A DNA stretch of 6,285 nucleotides from Cryomorphaceae bacterium (GTDB lineage: Bacteria; Bacteroidota; Bacteroidia; Flavobacteriales; Schleiferiaceae). Of this stretch, positions 1 to 5,631 are shown piece after piece; position 1 is the stretch's first letter; each line of letters begins with the position of its first letter. The position numbers and the translations under genes are program-made. The stretch covers positions 1-6,285 of the forward strand of contig NYXD01000126.1 of assembly GCA_002685435.1 (NCBI GenBank), in the 5' to 3' direction. The notes beneath the pieces were generated by a model. The model did no database searches, was not told the origin of the DNA, and saw only the letters and a list, made by a program, of their open reading frames with translations.

Positions 1-13
1 ATCATTTTAGTTG

Positions 14-87
14 CTCCTCCTCTTGGGCTCGAACCAAGGACCCTCTGATTAACAGTCAGATGCTCTAACCAACTGAGCTAAGGAGGA
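14..87 (-). tRNA. tRNA-Asn (anticodon GTT)
   Basis: Read on the minus strand, the sequence folds into a complete 74-base cloverleaf. It has a 7-bp acceptor stem (TCCTCCT with AGGAGGA), a D arm GCTC/GAGC, an anticodon stem TCTGA/TCAGA around the loop CTGTTAA, and a T arm CTTGG/CCAAG around TTCGAGC. Loop positions 34-36 read GTT, so it decodes asparagine codons AAC and AAU. The discriminator base is G, as usual for tRNA-Asn. The 3' CCA is not encoded (the next bases are CAA), so it would be added after transcription. No neighbouring tRNA is visible in the window. Confidence 0.97.
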
Positions 88-118
88 ATTTATGTTCCAG
101 TTCTTTCGAAACGGGCTG

Positions 119-149
119 CAATAATACGGCAACTTCATAGGTTCTACAA
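119..149 (-). promoter_or_regulatory. Promoter of tRNA-Asn
   Basis: On the minus strand there is a TTG (149-147), a 20-base spacer, then TATTATTG (126-119). This matches the Bacteroidota -33/-7 consensus TTG and TAnnTTTG with one mismatch. Transcription would start near 112, giving a leader of about 25 bases before the tRNA. A run of nine A residues on this strand (170-162) lies just upstream of the -33 element and could act like an UP element. Confidence 0.55.
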
Positions 150-170
150 TACCTACAGTTGTTTTTTTTT
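131..170 (+). other. Imperfect hairpin followed by nine T residues
   Basis: On the plus strand AACT (131-134) pairs with AGTT (157-160), and TAGGT (138-142) pairs with ACCTA (151-155), around an 8-base loop. A G and then nine T residues (162-170) follow. This has the form of a weak intrinsic terminator for plus-strand transcription coming from the left, but no plus-strand gene is visible upstream. The same bases overlap the tRNA promoter on the minus strand, so the T run may instead matter as an A tract for that promoter. Its role is undecided. Confidence 0.3.
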
Positions 171-263
171 GGAACAGCCGACTTTTGACTCACGCCGTTA
201 GGGCATGTGGTTCTTCTTAAGAAAGTAGGGCTCGCTCATATGGGCATACAGTTCTCCAAATCA
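171..263. other. Intergenic stretch with nothing recognised
   Basis: Between the tRNA promoter region and the promoter of the small-RNA unit, all plus-strand frames checked are broken by stops and no RNA family signature was recognised. I see no RNase P or tmRNA landmark. The only structure noted is a short palindrome, TTCTTAAGAA (214-223). Confidence 0.5.
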
Positions 264-291
264 TTGTATCGATACTGCGGTTATAAATTTG
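264..291 (+). promoter_or_regulatory. Bacteroidota-type promoter of the small-RNA unit
   Basis: TTG (264-266) and TAAATTTG (284-291) are separated by 17 bases. The -7 element matches TAnnTTTG exactly. The expected transcription start is about 5-7 bases downstream, near 296-298, exactly where a 6-bp hairpin (296-313) begins. No open reading frame follows before the terminator at 465-489, so the promoter appears to drive a non-coding transcript. Confidence 0.55.
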
Positions 292-435
292 CATCCCTGC
301 TGCATTTAGCAGGACATTTGCTAGACAGACGTTCCTGAATAGGCCTTAAGGTCAATATGAAACAGGGTGTGTTGAGCCTGAGAGGTATGTTTATCTCGCT
401 TTTAATAGGTACCCGTTATTCTGTTAGACGAATGA

Positions 436-462
436 TTAAGCAACCGGGCCATTCTTAAGCAA
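436..462 (+). repeat. Direct repeat TTAAGCAA, two copies
   Basis: TTAAGCAA occurs at 436-443 and 455-462, with 11 bases between. Both copies lie between the closing stem of the putative small RNA and its terminator, in a part predicted to be mostly single-stranded. They could be a protein- or RNA-binding site, or chance. Confidence 0.4.
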
Positions 463-464
463 TT

Positions 465-489
465 GGGGCCGCGATTCGCGGCCCCTTTT
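465..489 (+). terminator. Strong intrinsic terminator of the small-RNA unit
   Basis: A perfect 9-bp GC-rich stem (465-473 with 477-485) closes a 3-base loop ATT and is followed by TTTT. It lies downstream of the promoter at 264-291 and upstream of the kinase promoter, so it ends a transcript that contains no reading frame. Confidence 0.8.
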
Positions 490-505
490 CTATCTATTAT
501 TTCTC

Positions 506-536
506 TTGTCAATATAAAGGCACACGTGTAACTTCG
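506..536 (+). promoter_or_regulatory. Promoter of the PfkB-family kinase gene
   Basis: TTG (506-508), a 20-base spacer, and TAACTTCG (529-536) fit the Bacteroidota consensus with one mismatch (C for T) in the -7 element. The start of transcription would be near 541-543, leaving a short A-rich leader before the ATG at 558. It lies downstream of the terminator, so the kinase can be expressed independently of the small-RNA unit. Confidence 0.5.
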
Positions 537-557
537 CCGTATCTAAAAATCATCAGA

Positions 558-1481
558 ATGAGCTTACTTACAGTTGGAACGATGGCGTATGACGCTTTAG
601 AAACGCCCTTCGGAAAAACGGATCGCATCCTAGGCGGTGCGGCAACTTATATCGCGCTCAGCGCGAGTTACCATGTGGAAAAGAGTAATATCGTTTCCGT
701 TGTCGGGGCCGATTTTGAGCAGCAACATTTAGATCTACTCTCTGAAAAAGGAGTCGATCTAGAAGGGGTACAGATCATTCCCGATGGCAAGACTTTCTTT
801 TGGAAGGGTAAATACCACACGGACATGAACACTCGTGATACTCTTGATACGCAACTCAATGTATTAGAGACGTTTAACCCAATCGTACCTGAAGGTTTTA
901 AGGATTGTAAGTATTTAATGTTGGGAAACCTGTTGCCGTCTGTACAGCAGAAAGTGTTGGATCAACTACCAAACCGCCCAAAACTCGTAGTATTAGACAC
1001 TATGAATTTCTGGATGGATCACTTCTGGGATGATTTAATGGCTGCCCTTAAAGGTGTTGACGTTTTAACCATTAACGATGAGGAGGCACGTCAGCTTTCA
1101 GAGGAATACAGCTTAGTGAAAGCGGCTCAGAAGATTATGACGATGGGTCCAAAATACCTAATCATTAAGAAAGGCGAGCATGGAGCATTGCTCTTTCATG
1201 AAGATAAAATATTCAGTGCACCTGCGTTGCCGTTAGCCGAAGTCTTCGACCCTACTGGCGCTGGTGACACCTTTGCCGGTGGTTTTATTGGATTCCTGGC
1301 GAAGACAGATGACATTAGCTTTGAAAATATGAAGCGTGCGGTGATCTGGGGCTCAGCAATGGCGAGTTTTACTGTCGAGAAATTCGGTACAGAACGTATT
1401 GCGGAGTTGACTACTGAGGAAATCAACGCTCGATTAGAAGAGTTTAAAAACCTGATGAGCGTCGACATTCAGTTGGTGTAA
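558..1481 (+). CDS. PfkB-family carbohydrate/nucleoside kinase
   Basis: The 307-residue protein has the normal length for a PfkB/ribokinase-family enzyme, a cytoplasmic ATP-dependent kinase of a sugar or nucleoside hydroxyl. Visible motifs in order are a glycine pair in the N-terminal substrate region (GGAATY, 26-31), the TINDEEA segment (171-177) with the N-x-x-E pattern linked to magnesium and phosphate binding, a KKGEHGALL strand-turn (204-212), and the C-terminal PfkB signature DPTGAGDTFAGGF (231-243). In that signature the GAGD forms the anion hole and Asp237 is the expected catalytic base. All key residues are present, so the enzyme is probably active. The start at 558 sits behind a plausible promoter and an A-rich leader without a Shine-Dalgarno, which is normal here. 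It is a single-gene unit converging on the minus-strand operon and ends at a shared terminator. The substrate cannot be told from the sequence. Confidence 0.92.
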   Translation: MSLLTVGTMAYDALETPFGKTDRILGGAATYIALSASYHVEKSNIVSVVGADFEQQHLDLLSEKGVDLEGVQIIPDGKTFFWKGKYHTDMNTRDTLDTQLNVLETFNPIVPEGFKDCKYLMLGNLLPSVQQKVLDQLPNRPKLVVLDTMNFWMDHFWDDLMAALKGVDVLTINDEEARQLSEEYSLVKAAQKIMTMGPKYLIIKKGEHGALLFHEDKIFSAPALPLAEVFDPTGAGDTFAGGFIGFLAKTDDISFENMKRAVIWGSAMASFTVEKFGTERIAELTTEEINARLEEFKNLMSVDIQLV

Positions 1482-1505
1482 GAACTGCGAGGATAAAATT
1501 TCAGG

Positions 1506-1541
1506 AAAACCCTCCGAGTGCATAGCGCGCGGAGGGTTTTT
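1506..1541. terminator. Bidirectional intrinsic terminator between convergent units
   Basis: An 11-bp perfect stem (1506-1516 with 1530-1540) encloses a 13-base loop. On the plus strand the arm runs into seven T residues, ending kinase transcripts. On the minus strand the arm ends in TTTT and lies directly after the stop codon of the last gene of the five-gene operon, so it probably ends that transcript as well. Confidence 0.88.
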
Positions 1542-2036
1542 TTATGGCCCCTGCGGGCAGCCGCCTTCCACGAGTTGGTACTGTATGTAGATTGGTGTTG
1601 TATTGACATTCTGGGAAACATGAGCATGTTCAAGCGAGAAGGATAAGAACAATTGGTCTACCGGCCCTGCACCTGAAAAGAGCGGCTGCGGCTGCTCTCG
1701 CAAGAGGAGTTGAGCCGGCGTGTTTGTGCCGATATTTTCCGGAGGGACAGAGGTAATATCTGGAATGATCTTTAACGTTGCACTGCCTTGTAGTGGTTCA
1801 GTTTGATAAGCGAGTAAACACCAATTCGTTCTCGATCTAACGTCTTGTACCGATACCAAAGCCCCTTGATCCATTGGAATGCAAGAGGCGTAATCCGCAC
1901 CCGCCGTTCGTGGTGGATGGAGGTGTGTTTCATTGATATTTGCTTGAGGCTTTGTATAATTTATGGAGAGACTTTGAGATTTTAATAAATTGGAAATGAG
2001 CATGTAAAGAAAAGTAAGCAATAGTCTTATAGGCAT
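1542..2036 (-). CDS. Small exported pilin-like protein, last gene of the chaperone-usher-like operon
   Basis: This 164-residue protein belongs to no family I recognise. Residues 1-20 form a signal peptide ending K-S with Gln21 next, the same layout as in the four genes upstream. The mature part is rich in short beta-type segments and contains Cys52, Cys73 and Cys160. The first two could form a disulfide. The C-terminal region reads FLSFSLEH (130-137) and then TPIYIQYQL (147-155), resembling the last two strands of the two other small proteins in the operon. Unlike them it carries an extra tail, VEGGCPQGP, after the final strand. Its start overlaps the upstream stop by 10 bases, which suggests translational coupling. 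An in-frame Met12 would cut the signal peptide, so the ATG at 2036 is preferred. From its position it may be a minor or tip subunit of a surface fibre. That is inference. Confidence 0.8.
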   Translation of the reverse strand: MPIRLLLTFLYMLISNLLKSQSLSINYTKPQANINETHLHPPRTAGADYASCIPMDQGALVSVQDVRSRTNWCLLAYQTEPLQGSATLKIIPDITSVPPENIGTNTPAQLLLREQPQPLFSGAGPVDQLFLSFSLEHAHVSQNVNTTPIYIQYQLVEGGCPQGP

Positions 2037-2548
2037 TGGTACGTGAGATTAAGGAGATGAAGGTTGGCGTCGAGGTTTTGGTATTGACGTCGACTAAGAG
2101 AAATTTGTACAGTCACGGGTATACCGTCTTGTGGGGCAGTTCCTGAATGGCCATAAATGGCGGCAGTAAGAAACTGGTCGGTTTCATTGTGAATGGCGGA
2201 CGGCGCGAGCGTACAAGTACCGCTGGCGGGTAGAAAGGGAGAGGTCAACCATCTGGAGGAAAGGCCGCTGGGTAAAGTAACAGTATGGACTAACTGTGCG
2301 GAGGGATGCACTGCACTAATAGTATAACGAAGATGGAATGTAGTGGACAAACTATCTGTGAAAGCAGGTGATCCTGCTGCTGTGGTTACAGAAGGGGATA
2401 ATTCGATTTCTTGCTCGCTTACGGCAATTAGTGTGATGGGTTCAAAATGGAGATCAAAGTAGGTGCTTTCTTCAGCCCAAATGATTTGAGAAGAGCCTGT
2501 CATGCTACAAAAGAGTGCGGGTAGGAAAAAGAAAAATCGGTATATCAT
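2027..2548 (-). CDS. Small exported pilin-like protein (minor subunit candidate)
   Basis: The product has 173 residues. The N-terminus MIYRFFFFLPALFCSM is very hydrophobic, and the likely cleavage is at G-S-S before Gln21. ALFC is a poor lipobox because a bulky Phe precedes the Cys, so signal peptidase I is favoured. The mature protein is beta-rich. ITLIAVSEQEIELSP (38-52) resembles the early strands of the first gene of the operon, and the end, VTVQISLSRRQY (145-156) then LNLTYQCL (166-173), matches that protein's terminal strands. Cys112 and Cys172 could pair. Its ATG overlaps the stop of the usher-like gene in an ATGA, so the two are coupled. A role as an assembled fibre subunit is inferred from operon position and strand pattern. 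It could also be a non-polymerising secreted protein. No paralogue family can be named. Confidence 0.82.
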   Translation of the reverse strand: MIYRFFFFLPALFCSMTGSSQIIWAEESTYFDLHFEPITLIAVSEQEIELSPSVTTAAGSPAFTDSLSTTFHLRYTISAVHPSAQLVHTVTLPSGLSSRWLTSPFLPASGTCTLAPSAIHNETDQFLTAAIYGHSGTAPQDGIPVTVQISLSRRQYQNLDANLHLLNLTYQCL

Positions 2549-4809
2549 AGGACTTGAAAAGGGATGTTTTGAGGCAATTCAATGAGGGTGATCTTCAGGT
2601 CTGAGAAGCTGCCTTTACGAATGTCAATAGTAATGGGCGGGTAGGAAAACCCCTGGGGCGCCGGAGCTAGCGCCCCGCAATAATGGCCCTCCGGCAGCCC
2701 CCCAAGGGTAAATTGACCGTCCTCACGAACGGGAGTGGTAAAGGAAGAACTGTCTTCATGGTAAAGGGTGAGTTCAAGCGTGGCAAGATCAATTTTCTGT
2801 CGAAGCGCAATATGCTGGGTGCGCTGAACAGTCACGGTTCCCCGAACACCGAGTGTGCGGTAGAAACCCAAGGTGCAGTGCTGCTTGCGTTGCTCAAGAA
2901 AATGGTGCTGTTCAAAGCCCAAAACGGGCTGAGTGGCAAACGGAAGACTTATGGCATGAATTTTTAGAAGTACATCTGAACCTTCGAGATGCGCGAAACT
3001 AAACGTGCCATTAGGATCCGTAATGATCGATTTTCCCTGGGCACTAATTTTCACACCCTCGATCGGGTTGCCTTGTTCATCGCGGCAGTATCCGTTAAGT
3101 ATTTTATAGGGAGAACCTGTATGCAAGCTACCGTTCCATCCGATCGTTGCACGCTGCATCGACTGTACAGAGACGGAAAGGTTACCGTGTGCCGTACGGC
3201 GAATGAGTTGCAGGGTTTGCTGGTGTCGTGCTCCGCTATTCCCACCTCCAAACAAGGTTGATTGTATGCGGAGCGAACAGCGTTTGTATTGCATATTTCC
3301 GGAACCTAGGAGGGACCAAAGTCCGGTGCTGGGTTGTTGTCGAAATTGGGCTTGGAGGTAGGCTCGTGTAGTACGTAGGCGGAGTTGGTGCTGATAAAGA
3401 ATTTGAGGAGGTAATTGGCCTAATTGGCGCCATTCACCACTGCTCTGCCATTGCCACAAACCACTTCGGTATTCTGACTGGAGGCGTAGTTGTTTTGAAG
3501 TGAGGGCGGACGAAAATAACTGGCCCCTGGTAGAAAACCGCCAAGGACCTAATGTGAGGTCGTTTTGAATGAGGTGGAATTGGTTCCAATTACCACTTGC
3601 ATCTGTAAACAGGGCCCATTGACCCAACCACCGGTTTGGTCCCAGCACACCTGACGCATGCGCACGAACAAAAGAGTTGTATGGCGCTTGTGCGCGCAAT
3701 TTATCTGGAATGTGTGCGGCATGAAGCGACCAGCGGTATACACCTTTTTGCCCGTTGTATTGTGCAAGGCTCATGCCTTCGTATTGACTGAAGTTCAGTT
3801 CGTTACTGCCCAGTTGTATACGGTGTTGCATACCCCAAAATTGGCTTAAACCGCCTCCAAAAAGTGTTACTCGTGAATCCAAACTCCCGCCTCTCCAACG
3901 CAATCCCGCCATGGGCTGTCCCCCACGCCACTCCAATGCTCCGGTAAATTCATTAAATGGAATTACCATCCGTACATAGCTCATTTTTTCCGCGCGCGAC
4001 AGTACATGCCGTTGCAATATCCCATGCCCTGCGCTCAAGCTGCCTAGGGGTAGTTGCAGTTCTGCTGAGCCTCGCAGTCGGTTGTTCCAAAGCAGGCCCC
4101 GCGCTGAAAACACGTTCTTTTCTAAAGAAACGGTTCCCAATTGATTAATTCGTCCACTGTAGACCGTTTGTAAGCGCCAGTGCAACCAAGGCGCCCCGGG
4201 ATCAAATACAGGCGCTACACTTTCTGAGCGCCCAACCGGCGCTAAACCAAGTCCAACGAGCGTATCCCATCCATTCGCGCTTTGGGCGGAAAAAGTGACC
4301 CTATTGTCTTTTCTATATAATTTATACTCATAGGATTCAGTTGGTGGAATAAGAGCTTCACCACAGTCGAATGCGACGTTACCCGTATTCGTGATTAAAA
4401 CGTTGGCACTGTCTTTTCCGGCAGAAATGATCTTTGCTATTAGGCGCGGTTTAGGCAGTACACGAACACACAATGAATCGTCCACCTTACCCCAGAGACA
4501 AGCACCTTCAAATGACACTCGAATCCAATATGCGCGAGCTTCTGCATGCGCTGAGGTCATAAAGACCGGTCTCGCTACACCAGAATCTGCTCGTCCTTCC
4601 GCGGGTACCGAAAGCACCGTAAAAGGAGCGGGGGCGTCGATTCTAATGTTGATATTTTTGCCTCGAGGGAGCGCGGTCCAATGCGCTGCCAACGACCAAA
4701 TCCCACCCGCAACTAATTCCTCTGGCCCACGAACCGCTACCTGACCGCACTCTTGGCTCCATGCCGAAAGTGTAGCGATGACTAAAGCTATTACGCCCCT
4801 GTACCTCAT
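2545..4809 (-). CDS. Usher-like outer-membrane beta-barrel protein with C-terminal carboxypeptidase-regulatory-like domains
   Basis: The 754-residue protein starts with a signal peptide (1-18) ending before Gln19. Residues 20-205 look like one or two Ig-like domains (for example VLITNTGNVAF, 137-147). Residues about 210-565 are a long run of alternating hydrophobic and polar strands rich in Trp, Gln, Gly and Arg with tight turns, typical of an outer-membrane barrel. The motif TLFGGG appears twice in it (315-320, 518-523). Residues about 570-620 carry a carboxypeptidase-regulatory-like repeat (DEQGNPIEGVKI then TDPNGTFSF), and 655-745 a second beta-sandwich (DGQFTLGGLPEGHY). Barrel plus terminal beta-sandwiches, next to a PapD-like chaperone and small pilin-like genes, is the layout of a fimbrial usher, which secretes and assembles subunits. 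It is shorter than typical ushers (about 800 or more residues), and no plug domain is obvious inside the barrel. A generic barrel of unknown role is the alternative. It overlaps both neighbours by ATGA. Confidence 0.6.
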   Translation of the reverse strand: MRYRGVIALVIATLSAWSQECGQVAVRGPEELVAGGIWSLAAHWTALPRGKNINIRIDAPAPFTVLSVPAEGRADSGVARPVFMTSAHAEARAYWIRVSFEGACLWGKVDDSLCVRVLPKPRLIAKIISAGKDSANVLITNTGNVAFDCGEALIPPTESYEYKLYRKDNRVTFSAQSANGWDTLVGLGLAPVGRSESVAPVFDPGAPWLHWRLQTVYSGRINQLGTVSLEKNVFSARGLLWNNRLRGSAELQLPLGSLSAGHGILQRHVLSRAEKMSYVRMVIPFNEFTGALEWRGGQPMAGLRWRGGSLDSRVTLFGGGLSQFWGMQHRIQLGSNELNFSQYEGMSLAQYNGQKGVYRWSLHAAHIPDKLRAQAPYNSFVRAHASGVLGPNRWLGQWALFTDASGNWNQFHLIQNDLTLGPWRFSTRGQLFSSALTSKQLRLQSEYRSGLWQWQSSGEWRQLGQLPPQILYQHQLRLRTTRAYLQAQFRQQPSTGLWSLLGSGNMQYKRCSLRIQSTLFGGGNSGARHQQTLQLIRRTAHGNLSVSVQSMQRATIGWNGSLHTGSPYKILNGYCRDEQGNPIEGVKISAQGKSIITDPNGTFSFAHLEGSDVLLKIHAISLPFATQPVLGFEQHHFLEQRKQHCTLGFYRTLGVRGTVTVQRTQHIALRQKIDLATLELTLYHEDSSSFTTPVREDGQFTLGGLPEGHYCGALAPAPQGFSYPPITIDIRKGSFSDLKITLIELPQNIPFQVL

Positions 4810-5582
4810 AGCTTCAAGGAATGTGTTACACCAAATTTTTCTCCCGCATCGGTTTGACTGACTACCACCATTTGGTAATCGCCGGCGGGCAAATCAGGCT
4901 TTTTAAACTGAACCGTGCGGCATTGGTTTGGGATCAAACCTTTTGCATGTAAGCTTTCGGTTTGATAAACCACCTGGCCCCGGTTGTTCAACAAATGCGC
5001 TCGCGAAGAAATGATTCGGTCCACATTTCCTGCATTCTGATAGCGCAGCGTCCAAACCGAATTATCCTCACCCACCGCCAGCGCTTTAGCTTCCATAGCA
5101 ACCACAGGTGGTACCATAGGATTGCGGTAGAGTACATTCACGGCATAGCGCAATTCAATCTTAAATCGCGGACCCCTTTTAACGCTCTCTTTTTCCGGTT
5201 TCGAAGTCACAAGAAGACATGCGCGCGCACTCGACTGGTTGAAACTTTTCGGTATACGTACCCGCACCTTTACGATCACTTCCTCGTGTGCCCGCAAGAC
5301 CTGATCATACGTTTCGGCTTCAAGCCAATTCGCACAACTGGCATCCGTACTTCCCGGTGGAAGGTAGCGGTAACCGCTGTCGCAGTGTGAGCTAAGATCT
5401 GCCAGTTCGATGTGAAAAGCGCAAGGTTGGTCACCCACATTTTTAAGTTTAACGGGCAAAATCTCTTGTTGCCCAGGAATGCGTTCGATTCGGTGGGATA
5501 GCCCGCTTTGCACGGTGACTTGGCCGTGCGCCCCGTGGCTAACACTAAGTGCCATAGCGAGTGAGTGTAGGAGTAGTTTCAT
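4806..5582 (-). CDS. PapD-like periplasmic fimbrial chaperone
   Basis: The 258-residue protein has a signal peptide with likely cleavage at AHG before Gln21. The mature part reads as two Ig-like domains. The first (about 22-160) follows the pilus-chaperone pattern: an early basic strand (LSHRIERIPGQQ, 28-39), a conserved Asn-Gly turn (KNVGDQP, 47-53), a strand rich in Val (EVIVKVRVRIP, 101-111), and VNVLYRNP (148-155), which resembles the RIKLFYRP signature of PapD-family chaperones. The second (about 168-258) contains LRYQNAGNVDR (179-189) and LPAGDYQMVV (231-240), like the C-terminal domain of such chaperones. Known chaperones of this fold cap fibre subunits in the periplasm and deliver them to the usher, which fits the next gene. 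Asn149 stands where PapD has the lysine that binds the subunit C-terminus. Another Ig-like periplasmic protein cannot be excluded. Its stop overlaps the usher-like start by four bases. Confidence 0.68.
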   Translation of the reverse strand: MKLLLHSLAMALSVSHGAHGQVTVQSGLSHRIERIPGQQEILPVKLKNVGDQPCAFHIELADLSSHCDSGYRYLPPGSTDASCANWLEAETYDQVLRAHEEVIVKVRVRIPKSFNQSSARACLLVTSKPEKESVKRGPRFKIELRYAVNVLYRNPMVPPVVAMEAKALAVGEDNSVWTLRYQNAGNVDRIISSRAHLLNNRGQVVYQTESLHAKGLIPNQCRTVQFKKPDLPAGDYQMVVVSQTDAGEKFGVTHSLKL

Positions 5583-5602
5583 GGTACGTGGGAGTTAGGA
5601 AA

Positions 5603-5625
5603 TCCCCCGCCCACAGGGCGGGGGA
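5603..5625 (-). promoter_or_regulatory. GC-rich intercistronic hairpin (attenuator or mRNA 3'-end stabiliser)
   Basis: On the minus strand CCCCCGCCC (5624-5616) pairs perfectly with GGGCGGGGG (5612-5604) around TGT. One more T-A pair extends the stem to 10 bp. It begins seven bases after the stop of the pilin-like gene and lies 21 bases before the chaperone start. Only ATTTCC follows, so the U tract is too weak for full termination. It probably ends or protects part of the transcripts, raising the level of the first gene over the four behind it, as known for major-pilin genes in fimbrial operons. Confidence 0.6.
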
Positions 5626-5631
5626 AGGAGG

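Larger units (their letters stand above)
297..489 (+). ncRNA. Putative structured small RNA (about 190 nt), possibly 6S-like
   Basis: A consensus-like promoter and a strong intrinsic terminator bracket about 190 bases with no gene. The sequence can fold as follows. A 5' hairpin forms from CCTGCT (296-301) and AGCAGG (308-313). A long closing stem pairs CATTTG (315-320) with CGAATG (429-434) and GACAGA (324-329) with TCTGTT (420-425), across a 3x3 internal loop. An inner stem pairs AAC/GGGT (361-368, one bulged A) with ACCCGTT (411-417). A large asymmetric bulge, which can hold a small GGCC/GGTC hairpin (341-352), lies between the closing and inner stems. The length and the long hairpin with a central bubble resemble 6S RNA, the RNA polymerase-binding regulator. 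I cannot confirm the family from memory. The alternative is a terminating leader (attenuator or riboswitch) of the kinase gene downstream. The existence of the RNA is better supported than its identity. Confidence 0.5.

Noticed and set aside
14..87. tRNA gene as an integration site for a mobile element
   Set aside because: No integrase gene and no direct copy of the tRNA 3' end were seen in the window.
91..490. RNase P RNA or tmRNA in the long gene-free region
   Set aside because: None of their conserved landmark sequences was found, and the promoter-terminator unit is only about 190 bases long.
668..1468. Minus-strand frames opposite the kinase gene
   Set aside because: The plus-strand frame is an intact PfkB-family kinase with all motifs; the opposite frames are shadows.
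2683..5390. Several plus-strand reading frames of 60-142 codons opposite the usher-like and chaperone genes
   Set aside because: They lie inside longer minus-strand genes with signal peptides and coherent domains, and their translations show no family motif or plausible start context.
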